Of a stretch of DNA of 64,000 nucleotides, positions 34,340 through 43,581 are shown piece after piece. The stretch lies in assembly GCA_938046585.1 (NCBI GenBank), contig CALIWR010000002.1, positions 62,001 to 126,000 on the forward strand, given 5' to 3'. The notes under the pieces are model-generated. The model was not told the origin of the DNA. It worked only from the letters and a program-made list of their open reading frames with translations, and made no database searches. Position numbers and translations under genes: made by a program. This DNA comes from an uncultured Propionibacteriaceae bacterium (GTDB taxonomy: Bacteria > Actinomycetota > Actinomycetes > Propionibacteriales > Propionibacteriaceae). Position 1 is the stretch's first letter, and every line of letters starts with the position of its first letter.

Positions 34340-35274
34340 TATGCCGGCCTTCGTAACCTGGGCTGAATCAGCAGCTGAACTAGATCCACCAGCAGGAAGA
34401 TCACCAGGCAGCACAGCCCCGTCACCACGACATAGGCCTGGATAGCGGGGTAGTCGTGAGAACTAATCGACCGGAGAATCCACTGCCCTAGACCCGGCAG
34501 CGCGAAGATGGATTCCGCCACCGTCGAGCCGCCCAGAACCGCAATGAAATAGTTACCCCATAAGCTAAGCACGCTGCCGAGGGCATTCGGAAGCGCATGC
34601 TTGGCGGCGGCGAACTGGAACGAGAAACCCTTGGCTCTCGCCATCGCAAAGTACTCAGCGCCGAAGGTGGTCAGCAGATCGGCCCGTAAGACCCGGGTGA
34701 TCTGCGTGGTGGAGCTCAGCGAGATCGCGAGGGCTGGCAGGATCAAAGAACTGAACCCCCGGTAGCCGCTGGTGGGGAGCAGGCGTAGCGTCTCGGCGAA
34801 GACCACGATCAGAGCCAGGGCTACCAGGAACCCGGGGACTGCGGAGAAGACGCTCGTCACCCCCAAGAAGACCCGGTCCACTATGCCGTTGGCGTGCATG
34901 GCGAGCAAGAGCCCCAGGGGCACCGAGCAGGCCACCATGATGCCCATCGCGAACAACGACAGCTGAGCGGTTACCGGAAGCCGCAGCGCCAGCTCGTGCG
35001 CGATGAGGCGGTTCGACAGAAACGACACCCCGATATTGCCTCACAGCAGCTGGCCGAGCCATCGGACGTACTGCTCGGGCAGGCAACGGTCTAGGCCGAG
35101 CTCACGGCGGACCTGGTCCAGCTGCTCCGGGGTCGGCACCGTGACACCGTCGGAGGCGAGCACCGCGTACGCGGGGTCTCCCGGGGCCAGGTGCCCCAGG
35201 AGAAAGCTGAGCATCGTAATTCCCAGCAGGGTGAGTACTACCTGGACCAGATGCCTCAGCACCACCCGCACCAT
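34339..35274 (-). pseudogene. Nik/Dpp-type ABC transporter permease (NikB/DppB-like) with in-frame TGA
   Basis: The gene encodes a normal-length (311-codon) NikB-type permease in one frame, starting MVRVVLRHLVQVVLTLLGIT. Codon 78 is TGA (35041-35043) in the stretch WLGQLL-stop-GNIGVSFLSNR, where family members carry an ordinary residue such as Arg or His. Everything on both sides is conserved: the ALSISLSSTTQITRV region, the EAA loop and ESIFALPGLGQWI. A GTG at 35028 could restart translation without the first helix. It may be a nonsense mutation, a read-through codon, or a base error. Confidence 0.8.
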
Positions 35275-35277
35275 GGC

Positions 35278-36819
35278 TCAGGCTGCCCAGTGCATCCGAG
35301 ACAGGGTCACTCCGTATGCTGTCGCCTGGTAGTCCTGCAGGTCCCGGTGGTGTACCACCAGGTAGTGGTCGTGGTACAGGGCCAGGGTGGGCAGAGTCTC
35401 CAGCGCGACCCGCTGCAGCTGGCGGTACAGATCCATCCGCCGCTCGGGGTTCAACTCGGTCGCCGCCTGGTTGAGCAGGGCGGTTGCTCCCGGGTCGTTG
35501 TAGCGGCCGCCGTTGCCGGGGCCCATGAATACCTTCAGCATGGTCACCGGATCACCATCGGGCATCCCCTGGGTATGGAAGGAGAGATCGAAGTTCCCAG
35601 CAGCCCGCCGCTTCTGCTGCTCGCTGCCTTCCACGATCGTGATAGTCACGTCGATGCCGATCTGCTTCAGGGCCGACTGGACGTACTCTGCCTGCTCCTT
35701 GTAGGGGTAGCGATCGATCCCGTACTGGGGGACAAGCAGCTCGAGAGCGAGGCGCTGGTCTCCGAGCACCTCTGCGGCGAGCCGCCGGGCCTGGTCTAGG
35801 TCATGTACCGGGGTGTCGGCGACGAAACCCAGCTCAGAGGCGTTCAAGGGATTGGCCGAGGCCAGCGCGTAGCCGTGGTAGAGCTCGTTGACGATGAGCT
35901 TCCGGTCGATGGCGGCAGACATGGCTTTCACCAGCCGCCGGTCGTTGAGCTGCGGGCGAGACTGGTTCACCTGAAGGAAATGGGTAATGGTGGAAGGGCG
36001 CGAAGAGATCACGAATTCGTCCGATGTGGCCAGCTGGGCGGCCTGTGACGGCCAGATCGCCCCGATGTCGAGCACGCCGTGGATCTCACCCGAGCGCAAG
36101 GCTGCAGCCCGCGTGTCTGCACTAGGCATCGACAGCACTTTGACGCTGCGTACCTTCGCCCGCTCGCCCCAGTACTTCGGGTTTTCCTCCAAGACGGTGA
36201 ACTGCTCGGCCCGGTGCTCCGTGATCCGGAAGGGGCCGGTGCCTTGCACAACACCGCTAAAATCACCCTGACCGTCGAGGCATTTGGGGCTAACCATCGG
36301 GCTGCCGAAATTAGTCAGCCGCTGAATAGCGGACGGCGAGGGCGCCGTAAAGACGAGTTTAATGGTGTGGTCGTTGATTTTTTCGGTCCGGGCCAGCCCC
36401 GGGTACGTCTTGGCGGCGTCCAGGGTGTAGAAGGGAGATTTCTTTGGGCTGTGCTTGACGACGCGCTCGATGTTGGCGATAGCTGCGTCGGCGTTGAAGG
36501 GTTCTCCGTCGTGGAATGCGACATTCTCGCGAAGCGAGATCGTCCACTCCTTGCCGTCGGCCGACATCGTCCACTGGGTGGCCAGCGCCGGGGCTGGTGA
36601 GCCATCTTCAGCCAGGGTGACCAGGGGCTCCCAGACCTGCAGGATGAGGCTGGTGTAGTAGCCGTCCTTTGGGCCCGGGGTCAGGTCGCGCGGTGCTGCT
36701 AGAACGACTTGCTTACTGGACGGCTCACCCGCAGCGGACTGCTGGTTTCCGTTTGAGCAGCCTACTAGGGCCACAACGATCGCCATCACAGCAGCAAGGC
36801 GATGGATTAAGAACTTCAC
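35278..36819 (-). CDS. Substrate-binding lipoprotein, family 5 (NikA-like), B12-riboswitch controlled
   Basis: A 513-residue extracellular solute-binding protein of the peptide/nickel class. The lipobox Cys is Cys21 (VVALVGC). Family landmarks are YYTSLILQVWEPLV, the WTISLRENVAFHDGEPFNADAA segment in two blocks, and GTGPFRI. It begins with GTG behind a GAGGAG site. It is the first gene of the operon whose leader carries a cobalamin riboswitch, so cobalt or a cobalt chelate is the favoured substrate; nickel or peptides are alternatives that sequence alone cannot exclude. Confidence 0.9.
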   Translation of the reverse strand: MKFLIHRLAAVMAIVVALVGCSNGNQQSAAGEPSSKQVVLAAPRDLTPGPKDGYYTSLILQVWEPLVTLAEDGSPAPALATQWTMSADGKEWTISLRENVAFHDGEPFNADAAIANIERVVKHSPKKSPFYTLDAAKTYPGLARTEKINDHTIKLVFTAPSPSAIQRLTNFGSPMVSPKCLDGQGDFSGVVQGTGPFRITEHRAEQFTVLEENPKYWGERAKVRSVKVLSMPSADTRAAALRSGEIHGVLDIGAIWPSQAAQLATSDEFVISSRPSTITHFLQVNQSRPQLNDRRLVKAMSAAIDRKLIVNELYHGYALASANPLNASELGFVADTPVHDLDQARRLAAEVLGDQRLALELLVPQYGIDRYPYKEQAEYVQSALKQIGIDVTITIVEGSEQQKRRAAGNFDLSFHTQGMPDGDPVTMLKVFMGPGNGGRYNDPGATALLNQAATELNPERRMDLYRQLQRVALETLPTLALYHDHYLVVHHRDLQDYQATAYGVTLSRMHWAA

Positions 36820-36988
36820 CTGCGTCTCCTCACCAGCGGTTCTCTCAATTCATGAGAAGGCCGGCCCGAAAAGAAACGCGATACCCGGAACACGCTGCGA
36901 GAACCTCATACCCGGGACAAAGCCAGGGGATTACGACAACGCATGCGCCTGGACCGCGACCATCCTCGTGACCGCACCATCCACTTAT
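36820..36988 (-). promoter_or_regulatory. Leader between riboswitch and transporter operon
   Basis: About 170 bases with no gene. A GGTTCTC segment (plus strand 36899-36907 complement) can pair with GAGAACC close to the start codon (36839-36847), and a local hairpin TTCTC...GAGAA lies at 36841-36859 just upstream of the ribosome site. This suggests control of translation initiation rather than a T-rich terminator. The switch mechanism is inferred. Confidence 0.45.
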
Positions 36989-37100
36989 GCACTTTGAGAG
37001 GTGTCTGGCTGAGCTCGCGCATCACAGTTACGGGATAGCTCCGGATTTGCACCGGATTCCCTCCTATACGGGATCATAGCAGCAGCCACGGCTACGTGAG
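36989..37100 (-). promoter_or_regulatory. Cobalamin riboswitch
   Basis: The minus strand contains the conserved core in order: GGGAATCCGGTGCAAATCC (around 37062-37044), GGAGCTATCCCGTAACTGTGA (about 37043-37022), then a B12-box-like GCCAGACACCTCTC (about 37010-36996). These are the hallmark blocks of the cobalamin riboswitch. It lies about 170 bases upstream of the NikA-like start, in the correct orientation. The 5' boundary is approximate. In this class, bound adenosyl- or methylcobalamin normally represses the downstream genes. Confidence 0.88.
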
Positions 37101-37175
37101 ACGGCGGGGTGACGGCGAGCCAGATTCATGACCTGCCGGCTGGTCAGGTTTCGAACGACCGCTGATAATGGAAAC

Positions 37176-37449
37176 GTGGGAGCTCTGGACTGGCTACGGG
37201 GGGAGGAGAAGCCGCTCGACCGAGATCTACCTGGATGCTCTCATCAGTAGCCACCGGGGCGCCGAGGCTTACCTAGAGCGGGAAACGTCGATGGCCAGTC
37301 CCTCGATCACGCTGATAGCCCGCGATCCTGAGTGGACCCGGCGCAGCGTGCCCAGCTCTCGGCGGGCCCAGGATGTTGCGCGCCGCCGGCATCTGCCCTG
37401 CTACGAGACCGCCGTGGTCGGCTATCCGCAGCGAATGCGGGACTTCTAA
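37176..37449 (+). pseudogene. Small conserved actinobacterial protein gene with probable frameshift
   Basis: From a GTG at 37176 one frame reads VGALDWLRGEEKPLDRD, a typical start for this family. The rest (YLDALISSHRGAEAYLER, DPEWTRRSVPS, ETAVVGYPQRMRDF) continues in another frame, with a one-base loss needed near 37215-37235. The GYPQRMRD ending is a landmark of small actinobacterial proteins of unknown function. Alternatively the gene simply starts at the ATG at 37168 or 37291. The frameshift reading is my preference. Confidence 0.5.
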
Positions 37450-37471
37450 CTGCCGAGCCCGGGGCCGGCGC

Positions 37472-39091
37472 TCAGGCTGAGTCGCCGGCTAGCGTCGCCG
37501 CGGCCCGCAGCGCGGCTACTAGGGATGCCGCCAGCCCTGCACCCGGGCCCGGGTCGCGATCTCCCCAGGGCAAGGCACTGGCCGACCCGACCGCGAACAC
37601 GGTAGGGAGCGGGTCGCCAGCCAGGTCGAACAGCCGGGCATCGGCATCGGTCAGCAGCCCACCCCGGGTCGAAACTTCGCTGAGATAGACCCGGACCGCG
37701 TAGTACGGGGGCAGATCTAGCGGGCCCAGGCAACGGTTCGGACGGTGGAAGAGCAGCCCGTGGGCCTTGTCCCAGGCCGAGACCCCCCGCCGGAAATCGT
37801 CATCTCGGCCCTTCTGGGCGAAGGAGTTGAACCGGGCCAGGCTTCCGATCAGGCCGGCCTTGTCGATCCCCAACTGTCCCGCCAAGGCGGTCGGGTGGTC
37901 TGCCTTCGTCACCTCGCCATCACGGACCGCATGGGTGGTCAGCAGACGCGGCGGCCAGGGCCCGAGCGGGAAGCGGGAGCGGTGCCGGGCATCCAGCACC
38001 AAGAAGGCCGGCGCCGCCGAGACCTGTCGGGACCGTTCCAGCATCGCTCGGCCCAGCTCCACCGAGCCGGAATTCTCATTGCAGAAGCGGGTCCCAGCTG
38101 CATCCACCAGCACGGAGCCCGGCATTGCGCGGGCCACAGTGACCGGATGGAAGGAGCCGTCACCGAGCCGCAGCGACGGGCGCCACTCGGCGTTGCCGAA
38201 ACCGCCCGTGGCTGCGCCCAGTTCCTGGGCGATCCGCAGGGCGGTGCCATCGGCGTACCGGCAGGCCAGGCTCCAAGCCTCGTCGGCCGCCGGCCCGAGA
38301 TACCGCGACCGTGCCGTACGGTCATGAGAGAAGCCACCGCAGGCGAGGACCACCCCGCGCTCGGCAGTCAGGCGCATCTCGGCCCCATCCCGATGCACGA
38401 TGGCAGCGCTGGGCGGGCCCGGTTCGACGTGACGCAGGGGACAACCGCGCCAGATCTTGACCCCGGCCTCGGCCGCCGCCGCGACCAGCCCGACCAACAG
38501 CGCCGAGGCGCCGACTGCCGGTTCCCGGCCGGCCAGCCGGCCCAGCATCCCTCGGCCCCCGAACACCTGCACCGCGGCGAGTACCCCGCGGGGGTTTCGG
38601 CTGGCCTGCACCATTCGGCGTCGCTGCGCGTAGGTCGCGCTGCCGGTGCCGAGTCTGACTAGGCCGGATTGTTGCCCGAGCCGGCGGGTCGTGGTGGCGA
38701 CCGGTTCGAAGACCCGGCCGGATCGGCGACCGCCGGTTTCCTCCGGATGGCCGTCCGGTTCGCCAGCAACCAGCGCCAGCGGCGCTCCGATTTCGGCTAG
38801 GAAGTGGTGCAGGTCCGGCGCGGTTTCGACGAAAGCCTCCCGGCGCGGGTCACCGGTTCCGTACAGGGCATCCAGGTACGAGCGGGCCGCCTGCCCCGGG
38901 CCGCGTTCCCCGACGGGGACCTGCGGCAACCAGAGCAGGCCATCGCCGGCGGCGGCCGAGCCGCCGAGTACCTCGTCGGCCTCGACCAGCAGCACCTGCA
39001 GCCCGTGGTGGGCTGCGCTGACCGCCGCCAGTAACCCGGCCGGACCCCCACCGACCACCACCACATCGGTGGTCACCGACCGGGTAGGCAT
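37472..39091 (-). CDS. FAD-dependent oxidoreductase, KstD/fumarate-reductase flavoprotein family
   Basis: A 539-residue flavoprotein. The dinucleotide motif DVVVVGGGPAGLLAAVSAA is at residues 8-26, followed by EADEVLGGSAAAGDG. The C-terminal second FAD motif is ADARLFDLAGDPLPTVFAVG and GDRDPGPGAGLAASL. These features match 3-ketosteroid-delta-1-dehydrogenase-like and fumarate-reductase-like proteins, but the substrate cannot be told; no steroid or fumarate genes are nearby. The ATG at 39091 begins at the conserved fold and lies two bases beyond the pepA stop, so the gene may be transcribed with pepA. Confidence 0.82.
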   Translation of the reverse strand: MPTRSVTTDVVVVGGGPAGLLAAVSAAHHGLQVLLVEADEVLGGSAAAGDGLLWLPQVPVGERGPGQAARSYLDALYGTGDPRREAFVETAPDLHHFLAEIGAPLALVAGEPDGHPEETGGRRSGRVFEPVATTTRRLGQQSGLVRLGTGSATYAQRRRMVQASRNPRGVLAAVQVFGGRGMLGRLAGREPAVGASALLVGLVAAAAEAGVKIWRGCPLRHVEPGPPSAAIVHRDGAEMRLTAERGVVLACGGFSHDRTARSRYLGPAADEAWSLACRYADGTALRIAQELGAATGGFGNAEWRPSLRLGDGSFHPVTVARAMPGSVLVDAAGTRFCNENSGSVELGRAMLERSRQVSAAPAFLVLDARHRSRFPLGPWPPRLLTTHAVRDGEVTKADHPTALAGQLGIDKAGLIGSLARFNSFAQKGRDDDFRRGVSAWDKAHGLLFHRPNRCLGPLDLPPYYAVRVYLSEVSTRGGLLTDADARLFDLAGDPLPTVFAVGSASALPWGDRDPGPGAGLAASLVAALRAAATLAGDSA

Positions 39092-39092
39092 C

Positions 39093-40628
39093 TCAGCCTT
39101 GCAAGGATTGGGCCAGCGCGACCAGGGTCCGGACCGCGACGCCGGTGCCACCGGCCGGCACATAGTCGTACGGGTCGTGTTCATTGAAGCCCGCGCCGGC
39201 GATGTCCAGGTGCGCCCAGGCGATGTCATCGCCGACGAATTCCCGCAGGAAGGCCGCGGCGACCAGGGCCCCGCCCCAGCGTTTCCCGCCGGAGCGCAGA
39301 TCGGCCACCTTTGACTTCAGTACCTCACCTGCCTCATCGGTGATCGGCAACTGCCAGAAGGCTTCCCCAGCTGCCTCGGCCGCATCCAGGACCAGGTCTG
39401 CGGTCTGGTCGTCGGTGGCCATCAGACCCGAGGTGCGTTCCCCGAGCGCCACCACGCAGGCGCCGGTCAGGGTGGCCACATCGACGATCAGGTCTGGCTG
39501 GTCCTCGCTAGCCCGGACCAGGGCATCGGCCATCACCAGACGGCCCTCGGCATCGCTGTTGTAGTTCTCGACCGTTGTGCCGCCGTACATCGTCAGCACG
39601 TCCGAGGGCCGATACGCGGTCGCTGACGGCAGGTTCTCGGCCATCGCCGCGTACGCGGTGACCTTGACCTTGAGACCCAGCCTGGCGATCACCGAGATCG
39701 CCGCGATCACCGCCGCCGCACCGGACATGTCACTCTTCATGGTGAACATCGATTCGCTCGGCTTCAGGTTGATACCGCCGGTGTCGAAGGTGATCCCCTT
39801 GCCGACCAGGGCGAGATGGGTTCGGGCGCCGCGCGGCGCGTAGGAAAGCCGGACCAGCCGAGGCGGGCGCGAGGAGCCGCTGCCGACAGCCAAGATCCCC
39901 CCGAAACCTTCCTTGGCTAGCGCCTTCTCGTCCAGCACTGAGACCGACAGCCGGGCCTGGCGAGCCACCTTCTCGGCGGCTTCGGCGAAAGTCTGCGGGT
40001 AGAGCAGATTGGCGGGGGCATTGATCCAGTCGCGGGCTTGGTTAACCCCGGCACTGATCGCCACCGCTGCCGCGACCGCGTCCTTGGCGTCGGAACGCGA
40101 CAGCACGGTCAGCGTGCCCAGCAGATCACGCGGCTCGCTGCCGATCTTGGTGAAGCGGTAGGCACCGAGCAGCGCACCCTCGACTGCTCCCTTGATCACC
40201 TCGGGCTCGGCCAGGTCGAGGCTCACCGCCACGTGCAGCGGCCGCTGCGGCTCTAGACCGGCCAGGGCTCGGACCCCGTTGCCGACGGCGCGGCGAACCT
40301 GCTCAGGGGTGACATCCACATCGCCCAGCCCGACTATCACCAGCCGGGGTCCGGCAGTCGGCAGCAAAGTGACGTTGCCGATCGTGGACTGGGCGCCCAG
40401 GTCCAGCGCCACTGACAGCGGGGGGCCGAACTGTTTGCCGAAGGCCTTGGCCACTTCTGCTGGCACATCCACCAGGGCCGGGGTGCCGGAGACCTCGGTG
40501 AGGCCGACGATCACGGCATCGACGTCGCTGGGGAACTTCTTGGCGAGGCCGACAGAGACCACGGCTGCCACCTTTCGCTGGGTGTCCAGATCGGGGGGAG
40601 ATACCCCTTTGGCTGACCCTAGCGTCAC
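39093..40628 (-). CDS. pepA: Leucyl aminopeptidase
   Basis: A 511-residue M17 metallopeptidase of usual length. The N-terminal macro-like domain is followed by the catalytic domain with GKGITFDTGGINLKP (metal ligands Lys/Asp), MKSDMSGAA and the signature NSDAEGRLVMADAL. It removes N-terminal residues from peptides in the cytosol as a hexamer. The start is a GTG; the gene is divergent from gcvT with 45 bp between. Confidence 0.93.
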   Translation of the reverse strand: MTLGSAKGVSPPDLDTQRKVAAVVSVGLAKKFPSDVDAVIVGLTEVSGTPALVDVPAEVAKAFGKQFGPPLSVALDLGAQSTIGNVTLLPTAGPRLVIVGLGDVDVTPEQVRRAVGNGVRALAGLEPQRPLHVAVSLDLAEPEVIKGAVEGALLGAYRFTKIGSEPRDLLGTLTVLSRSDAKDAVAAAVAISAGVNQARDWINAPANLLYPQTFAEAAEKVARQARLSVSVLDEKALAKEGFGGILAVGSGSSRPPRLVRLSYAPRGARTHLALVGKGITFDTGGINLKPSESMFTMKSDMSGAAAVIAAISVIARLGLKVKVTAYAAMAENLPSATAYRPSDVLTMYGGTTVENYNSDAEGRLVMADALVRASEDQPDLIVDVATLTGACVVALGERTSGLMATDDQTADLVLDAAEAAGEAFWQLPITDEAGEVLKSKVADLRSGGKRWGGALVAAAFLREFVGDDIAWAHLDIAGAGFNEHDPYDYVPAGGTGVAVRTLVALAQSLQG

Positions 40629-40673
40629 GAGGCGATAGGGTCATGGCCGACCCACCGATCAGGGAGGATCGTC

Positions 40674-41774
40674 ATGGACATACCTGCAGGGCTGCACTCT
40701 CCGCTCCACGAGCGTCACGTCAGTGCCGGGGCCAAGTTCGCCGAATTCGGCGGCTGGGTGATGCCGGTCGAATATTCCGGCGTGGTGGCCGAGCACACCG
40801 CGGTACGGGAACGGGTCGGCCTCTTCGACGTCAGTCATCTCGGCAAAGTTGTGGTGAAGGGCCCCGGCGCGGCCGGGTACCTCAACACCCGTCTTACGAA
40901 TGACCTGCGCAAGATCGGCCCCGGCCAGGCCCAGTACACCCTGCTGTGCGATACCAGCGGCGGCACCGTAGACGATATGATCGCCTACCTGCGTGGCGAT
41001 GACGAGGTCTTCCTGATCCCCAACGCGGCCAATACCACCGAGGTCGTACGGCGCCTAAGCGAAGGGGCGCCCGATGACATCGAGGTACGCAACCTGCACC
41101 ACGATTATGCCGTGCTCGCGGTCCAGGGAACCCTTTCCGACGAGGTGCTGGCGTCGATCGGGCTCCCGGTCGGCCATGATTACATGCGCTTCGAAGTGGC
41201 CAACCTTGACGGTGTCGAGCTGACTGTCTGCCGGACCGGGTATACCGGTGAACGCGGCTACGAACTGGTCTGCCCGGCGGAGTCGGCGGGGGCGCTGTGG
41301 GATGCGGTGCTGGCAGCGGGGCAGCAGTACCAGATCCTGCCCTGCGGCCTGGCGGCCCGCGACACCCTGCGGACCGAGATGGGCTATCCGTTGCACGGCA
41401 ACGACCTGGGCCCCCAGATCTCCCCGGTCGCAGCCGGAGCCACCTGGGCGGTCGGCTGGAAGAAGGACACCTTCGATGGGGCCGAGCCGCTACGAGCCGA
41501 ACGTAAGGCTCGGACCAGGCTGCTGCGCGGGATCCGCGCCATCGGCCGGGGAATCCCGCGACACGAGATGCCGGTGGTCGATCAGGACGGTTCGGTGATC
41601 GGCGTGGTGACTTCGGGCACTTTCTCACCCACTTTGAAGATCGGGATCGGGCTGGCGCTGCTGCCGCCCGACACCGAGCCGGGCTCGACAGTGTCGGTAC
41701 AGATCCGCAACCGGGTGGAGCCGTTCGAGGTGGTCAAGCCGCCCTTCGTCACCCCAGGCGTCCGCGGGGACTGA
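40674..41774 (+). CDS. gcvT: Aminomethyltransferase (glycine cleavage T protein)
   Basis: A 366-residue folate enzyme that transfers the methylene group from the aminomethyl-lipoyl H protein to tetrahydrofolate. It shows FAEFGGWVMPVEYSG near the start, VFDVSHLGKV-like residues (LFDVSHLGKV), the Asp in NDLRKIGPGQAQYTLLC, and the C-terminal barrel domain. An AGGGAGGAT site precedes the ATG. The P and H protein genes are not in the window. LipA/LipB in this window would supply the lipoyl group of H. Confidence 0.95.
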   Translation: MDIPAGLHSPLHERHVSAGAKFAEFGGWVMPVEYSGVVAEHTAVRERVGLFDVSHLGKVVVKGPGAAGYLNTRLTNDLRKIGPGQAQYTLLCDTSGGTVDDMIAYLRGDDEVFLIPNAANTTEVVRRLSEGAPDDIEVRNLHHDYAVLAVQGTLSDEVLASIGLPVGHDYMRFEVANLDGVELTVCRTGYTGERGYELVCPAESAGALWDAVLAAGQQYQILPCGLAARDTLRTEMGYPLHGNDLGPQISPVAAGATWAVGWKKDTFDGAEPLRAERKARTRLLRGIRAIGRGIPRHEMPVVDQDGSVIGVVTSGTFSPTLKIGIGLALLPPDTEPGSTVSVQIRNRVEPFEVVKPPFVTPGVRGD

Positions 41775-41813
41775 TCTGGCTGGCAGAGGCGGCGGTCAGC
41801 GACCAGGACGGTC

Positions 41814-42017
41814 TCAGTCCGACAACGACATCGGCCCGTAGACCAGGCGACCGTCCTGGCACAGACTGACCGCCGTCACTCCCGCCTCGGCCACATCAGG
41901 GTAGGCCTCAGACAACCAGGCCTCGGCTTCTTCCTGACTGGCGAAGCCAACGCCGCCCAGGTCAGCCAGGTCAACCTGCTGGTCCGCGTCCTGCCATGCC
42001 CACATCATCGGCAGCAC
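41814..42017 (-). CDS. Small conserved actinobacterial protein
   Basis: A protein of up to 67 residues; Met5 (MWAWQDAD) is an equally good start. The core FASQEEAEAWLSEAY and the ending LVYGPMSL match a small family found in many actinobacteria, whose members share the YGPMSL C-terminus. No function is known. It lies eight bases before the DUF3043 stop region, in the same direction. Confidence 0.7.
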   Translation of the reverse strand: MLPMMWAWQDADQQVDLADLGGVGFASQEEAEAWLSEAYPDVAEAGVTAVSLCQDGRLVYGPMSLSD

Positions 42018-42024
42018 CTTCTTC

Positions 42025-42597
42025 CTAATACGCGTCGCCGCGGCTGATCCGAGGCGCCGGGACCCGGAAACGTCTGATCGACATGGCTCGGTTGATCACC
42101 ACCATCAGCAGCCCCCGCGGCGAGGACCGCGGCAGCCGATCGGCCAGTACTCGCTTAAAACCGCGCCAGATCCGCGCCAGATCCACCACTGCGAGCGCCA
42201 GCAGCGCGTACGCGGACACCGTCGATACCGCCAGCAGGATCGGGAACCGACCGGCCAGGAACGACAACGCCAAGATGACCAGCATCACCGGCAGCAAGAA
42301 CTCCGCCAGCGTCCACTGGGAATCGACATAGTCGCGCAGCAGGACCCGCTCCGGCTCAGCCTCCAGCGCGGTCAGCGCCCGGTCTCGCTGGGTGGCTCGG
42401 TGCTGGCGTTCCCGGATCCGGGCCTGTTTTTTGGTCAGCACCGGGTTCAGCCGCTGCCGGCGGGCGGCTTCGGCCTCCTTGCGGCTCGGAGTCGGCGCCC
42501 CCTTCCCCGATGGCCGCCCAGGAGCGTCCCGCGGCTGGTCGGCAGGCTCAGTGACCTCACTGTTCGGTTTCGGCTGGTACGGGCGGAAGAGTCCCAC
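42025..42597 (-). CDS. DUF3043 family membrane protein
   Basis: A 190-residue protein from the GTG at 42597 (VGLFRPYQPK). The N-terminal half is charged, with the family's GKGAPTPSRKEAEAARR motif, then two membrane helices near residues 105-145 and a basic C-terminus. DUF3043 proteins are common in actinobacteria; function unknown. Divergent from the glycerate kinase gene, with about 79 bp between starts. Confidence 0.82.
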   Translation of the reverse strand: MGLFRPYQPKPNSEVTEPADQPRDAPGRPSGKGAPTPSRKEAEAARRQRLNPVLTKKQARIRERQHRATQRDRALTALEAEPERVLLRDYVDSQWTLAEFLLPVMLVILALSFLAGRFPILLAVSTVSAYALLALAVVDLARIWRGFKRVLADRLPRSSPRGLLMVVINRAMSIRRFRVPAPRISRGDAY

Positions 42598-42676
42598 GCT
42601 GGCCCTCGTTCTGGTTGGTCGCGATGCGCCGTCATCGTACCCAACCTCTCCCGGCGCAACGTTAGGCTGGCCGGCC

Positions 42677-43519
42677 ATGCGGGTGCTGGTGCTGGCAACG
42701 GCCACTGACAGGCTGGGGCCCCGGTTGGCCGGCGGCGTCGTCGGCCAGGCCTTCGCCCGGCGAGGTCACCAGGTCGCCGTGGTCCCAATGGCCGAGCGGG
42801 CCGACCAGTTGGCCTCGGCGCTGGCGGACCTGTCCGAGTCCACGGCCTGCCTGGTGCCGGCCAGCGGTCGGGCCACCGAGCTGGCGGCTGCGGTCCGAGC
42901 CCAGGCCAGCGCCGGTGCCACCACGGTGTTGGTCGACCTTTCGGCTGACGTGGCGCTGGATCTGGCGGCGAGCGGTGCGGCGCCGGTAGTCGGCATCGAC
43001 CTGATCGGGGTGGTTAGCGCCGACCAGCTGACGCTGCCGCTGGTGGGGGCGAGGGGTGTGGCCGCCCGGGCAGGCTTCGCCAGCGGCGAGGACCGGGCCC
43101 AGATTCTAGCCCGAGACGCCGCCTATGCTCAGCTGGCCGAGCGGCTCCAGGTGGAGCCGGGGCCCGGTGCCGGGGCTGCCGGCGGTGGCGGGCTGTTGGT
43201 GCTGGCCCTGGGTGGTCGACTCGCGAGCGCCCCCCAGGTGCTGGCGGAGCTGAGCGGCCTGGAACACAGCCTGGCCCAGGCCGACCTGGTGGTGCTGGTG
43301 ATGGCGGCCCTGGACTTCGGAGGCACCGGTGTCGCCCTGGCCCGGGTGGTGGCCGGCTGGGCCGAATCCGCCGCCGTGGCCTGCATCGTCGTAGCCGAGC
43401 GGATGGTGGTGTCCGCGCGGGAACTGCGCAGCTGGGGGATTGAATCCGGCTACGGGCTGACGCCGGGCGACGACCTGGTCGCCCTGGCCCGGCGGGTAGC
43501 CGCCACTTGGAGCTGGTGA
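42677..43519 (+). CDS. Glycerate kinase-like protein
   Basis: A 280-residue protein of the GlxK/GarK-like fold, shorter than the usual 370 or so residues of the enzyme. The N-terminal VLVLATATDRLGPRLAG and the middle GGGGLLVLALGGRL and GLEHSLAQADLVV segments follow the family pattern (the family has EGLDxQT or similar in place of FGGTGVA). The conserved start is the ATG at 42677. In actinobacteria such a gene commonly sits next to the A-type Fe-S carrier, as here. True kinase activity is uncertain because of the short, Ala-rich sequence. Confidence 0.65.
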   Translation: MRVLVLATATDRLGPRLAGGVVGQAFARRGHQVAVVPMAERADQLASALADLSESTACLVPASGRATELAAAVRAQASAGATTVLVDLSADVALDLAASGAAPVVGIDLIGVVSADQLTLPLVGARGVAARAGFASGEDRAQILARDAAYAQLAERLQVEPGPGAGAAGGGGLLVLALGGRLASAPQVLAELSGLEHSLAQADLVVLVMAALDFGGTGVALARVVAGWAESAAVACIVVAERMVVSARELRSWGIESGYGLTPGDDLVALARRVAATWSW

Positions 43520-43581
43520 TGCTCGGCTGTCGGAGACGAGCCCTACACTGGTCGGGAACGTAGCGCAGACCGGAGGACGCC

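Noticed and set aside
35041..35043. Selenocysteine codon in the permease
   Set aside because: No selA/selB/SECIS evidence in the window, and the position is not a cysteine site in relatives.
31912..35274. Operon as an oligopeptide importer
   Set aside because: Similarity alone permits it, but the cobalamin riboswitch upstream favours cobalt transport.
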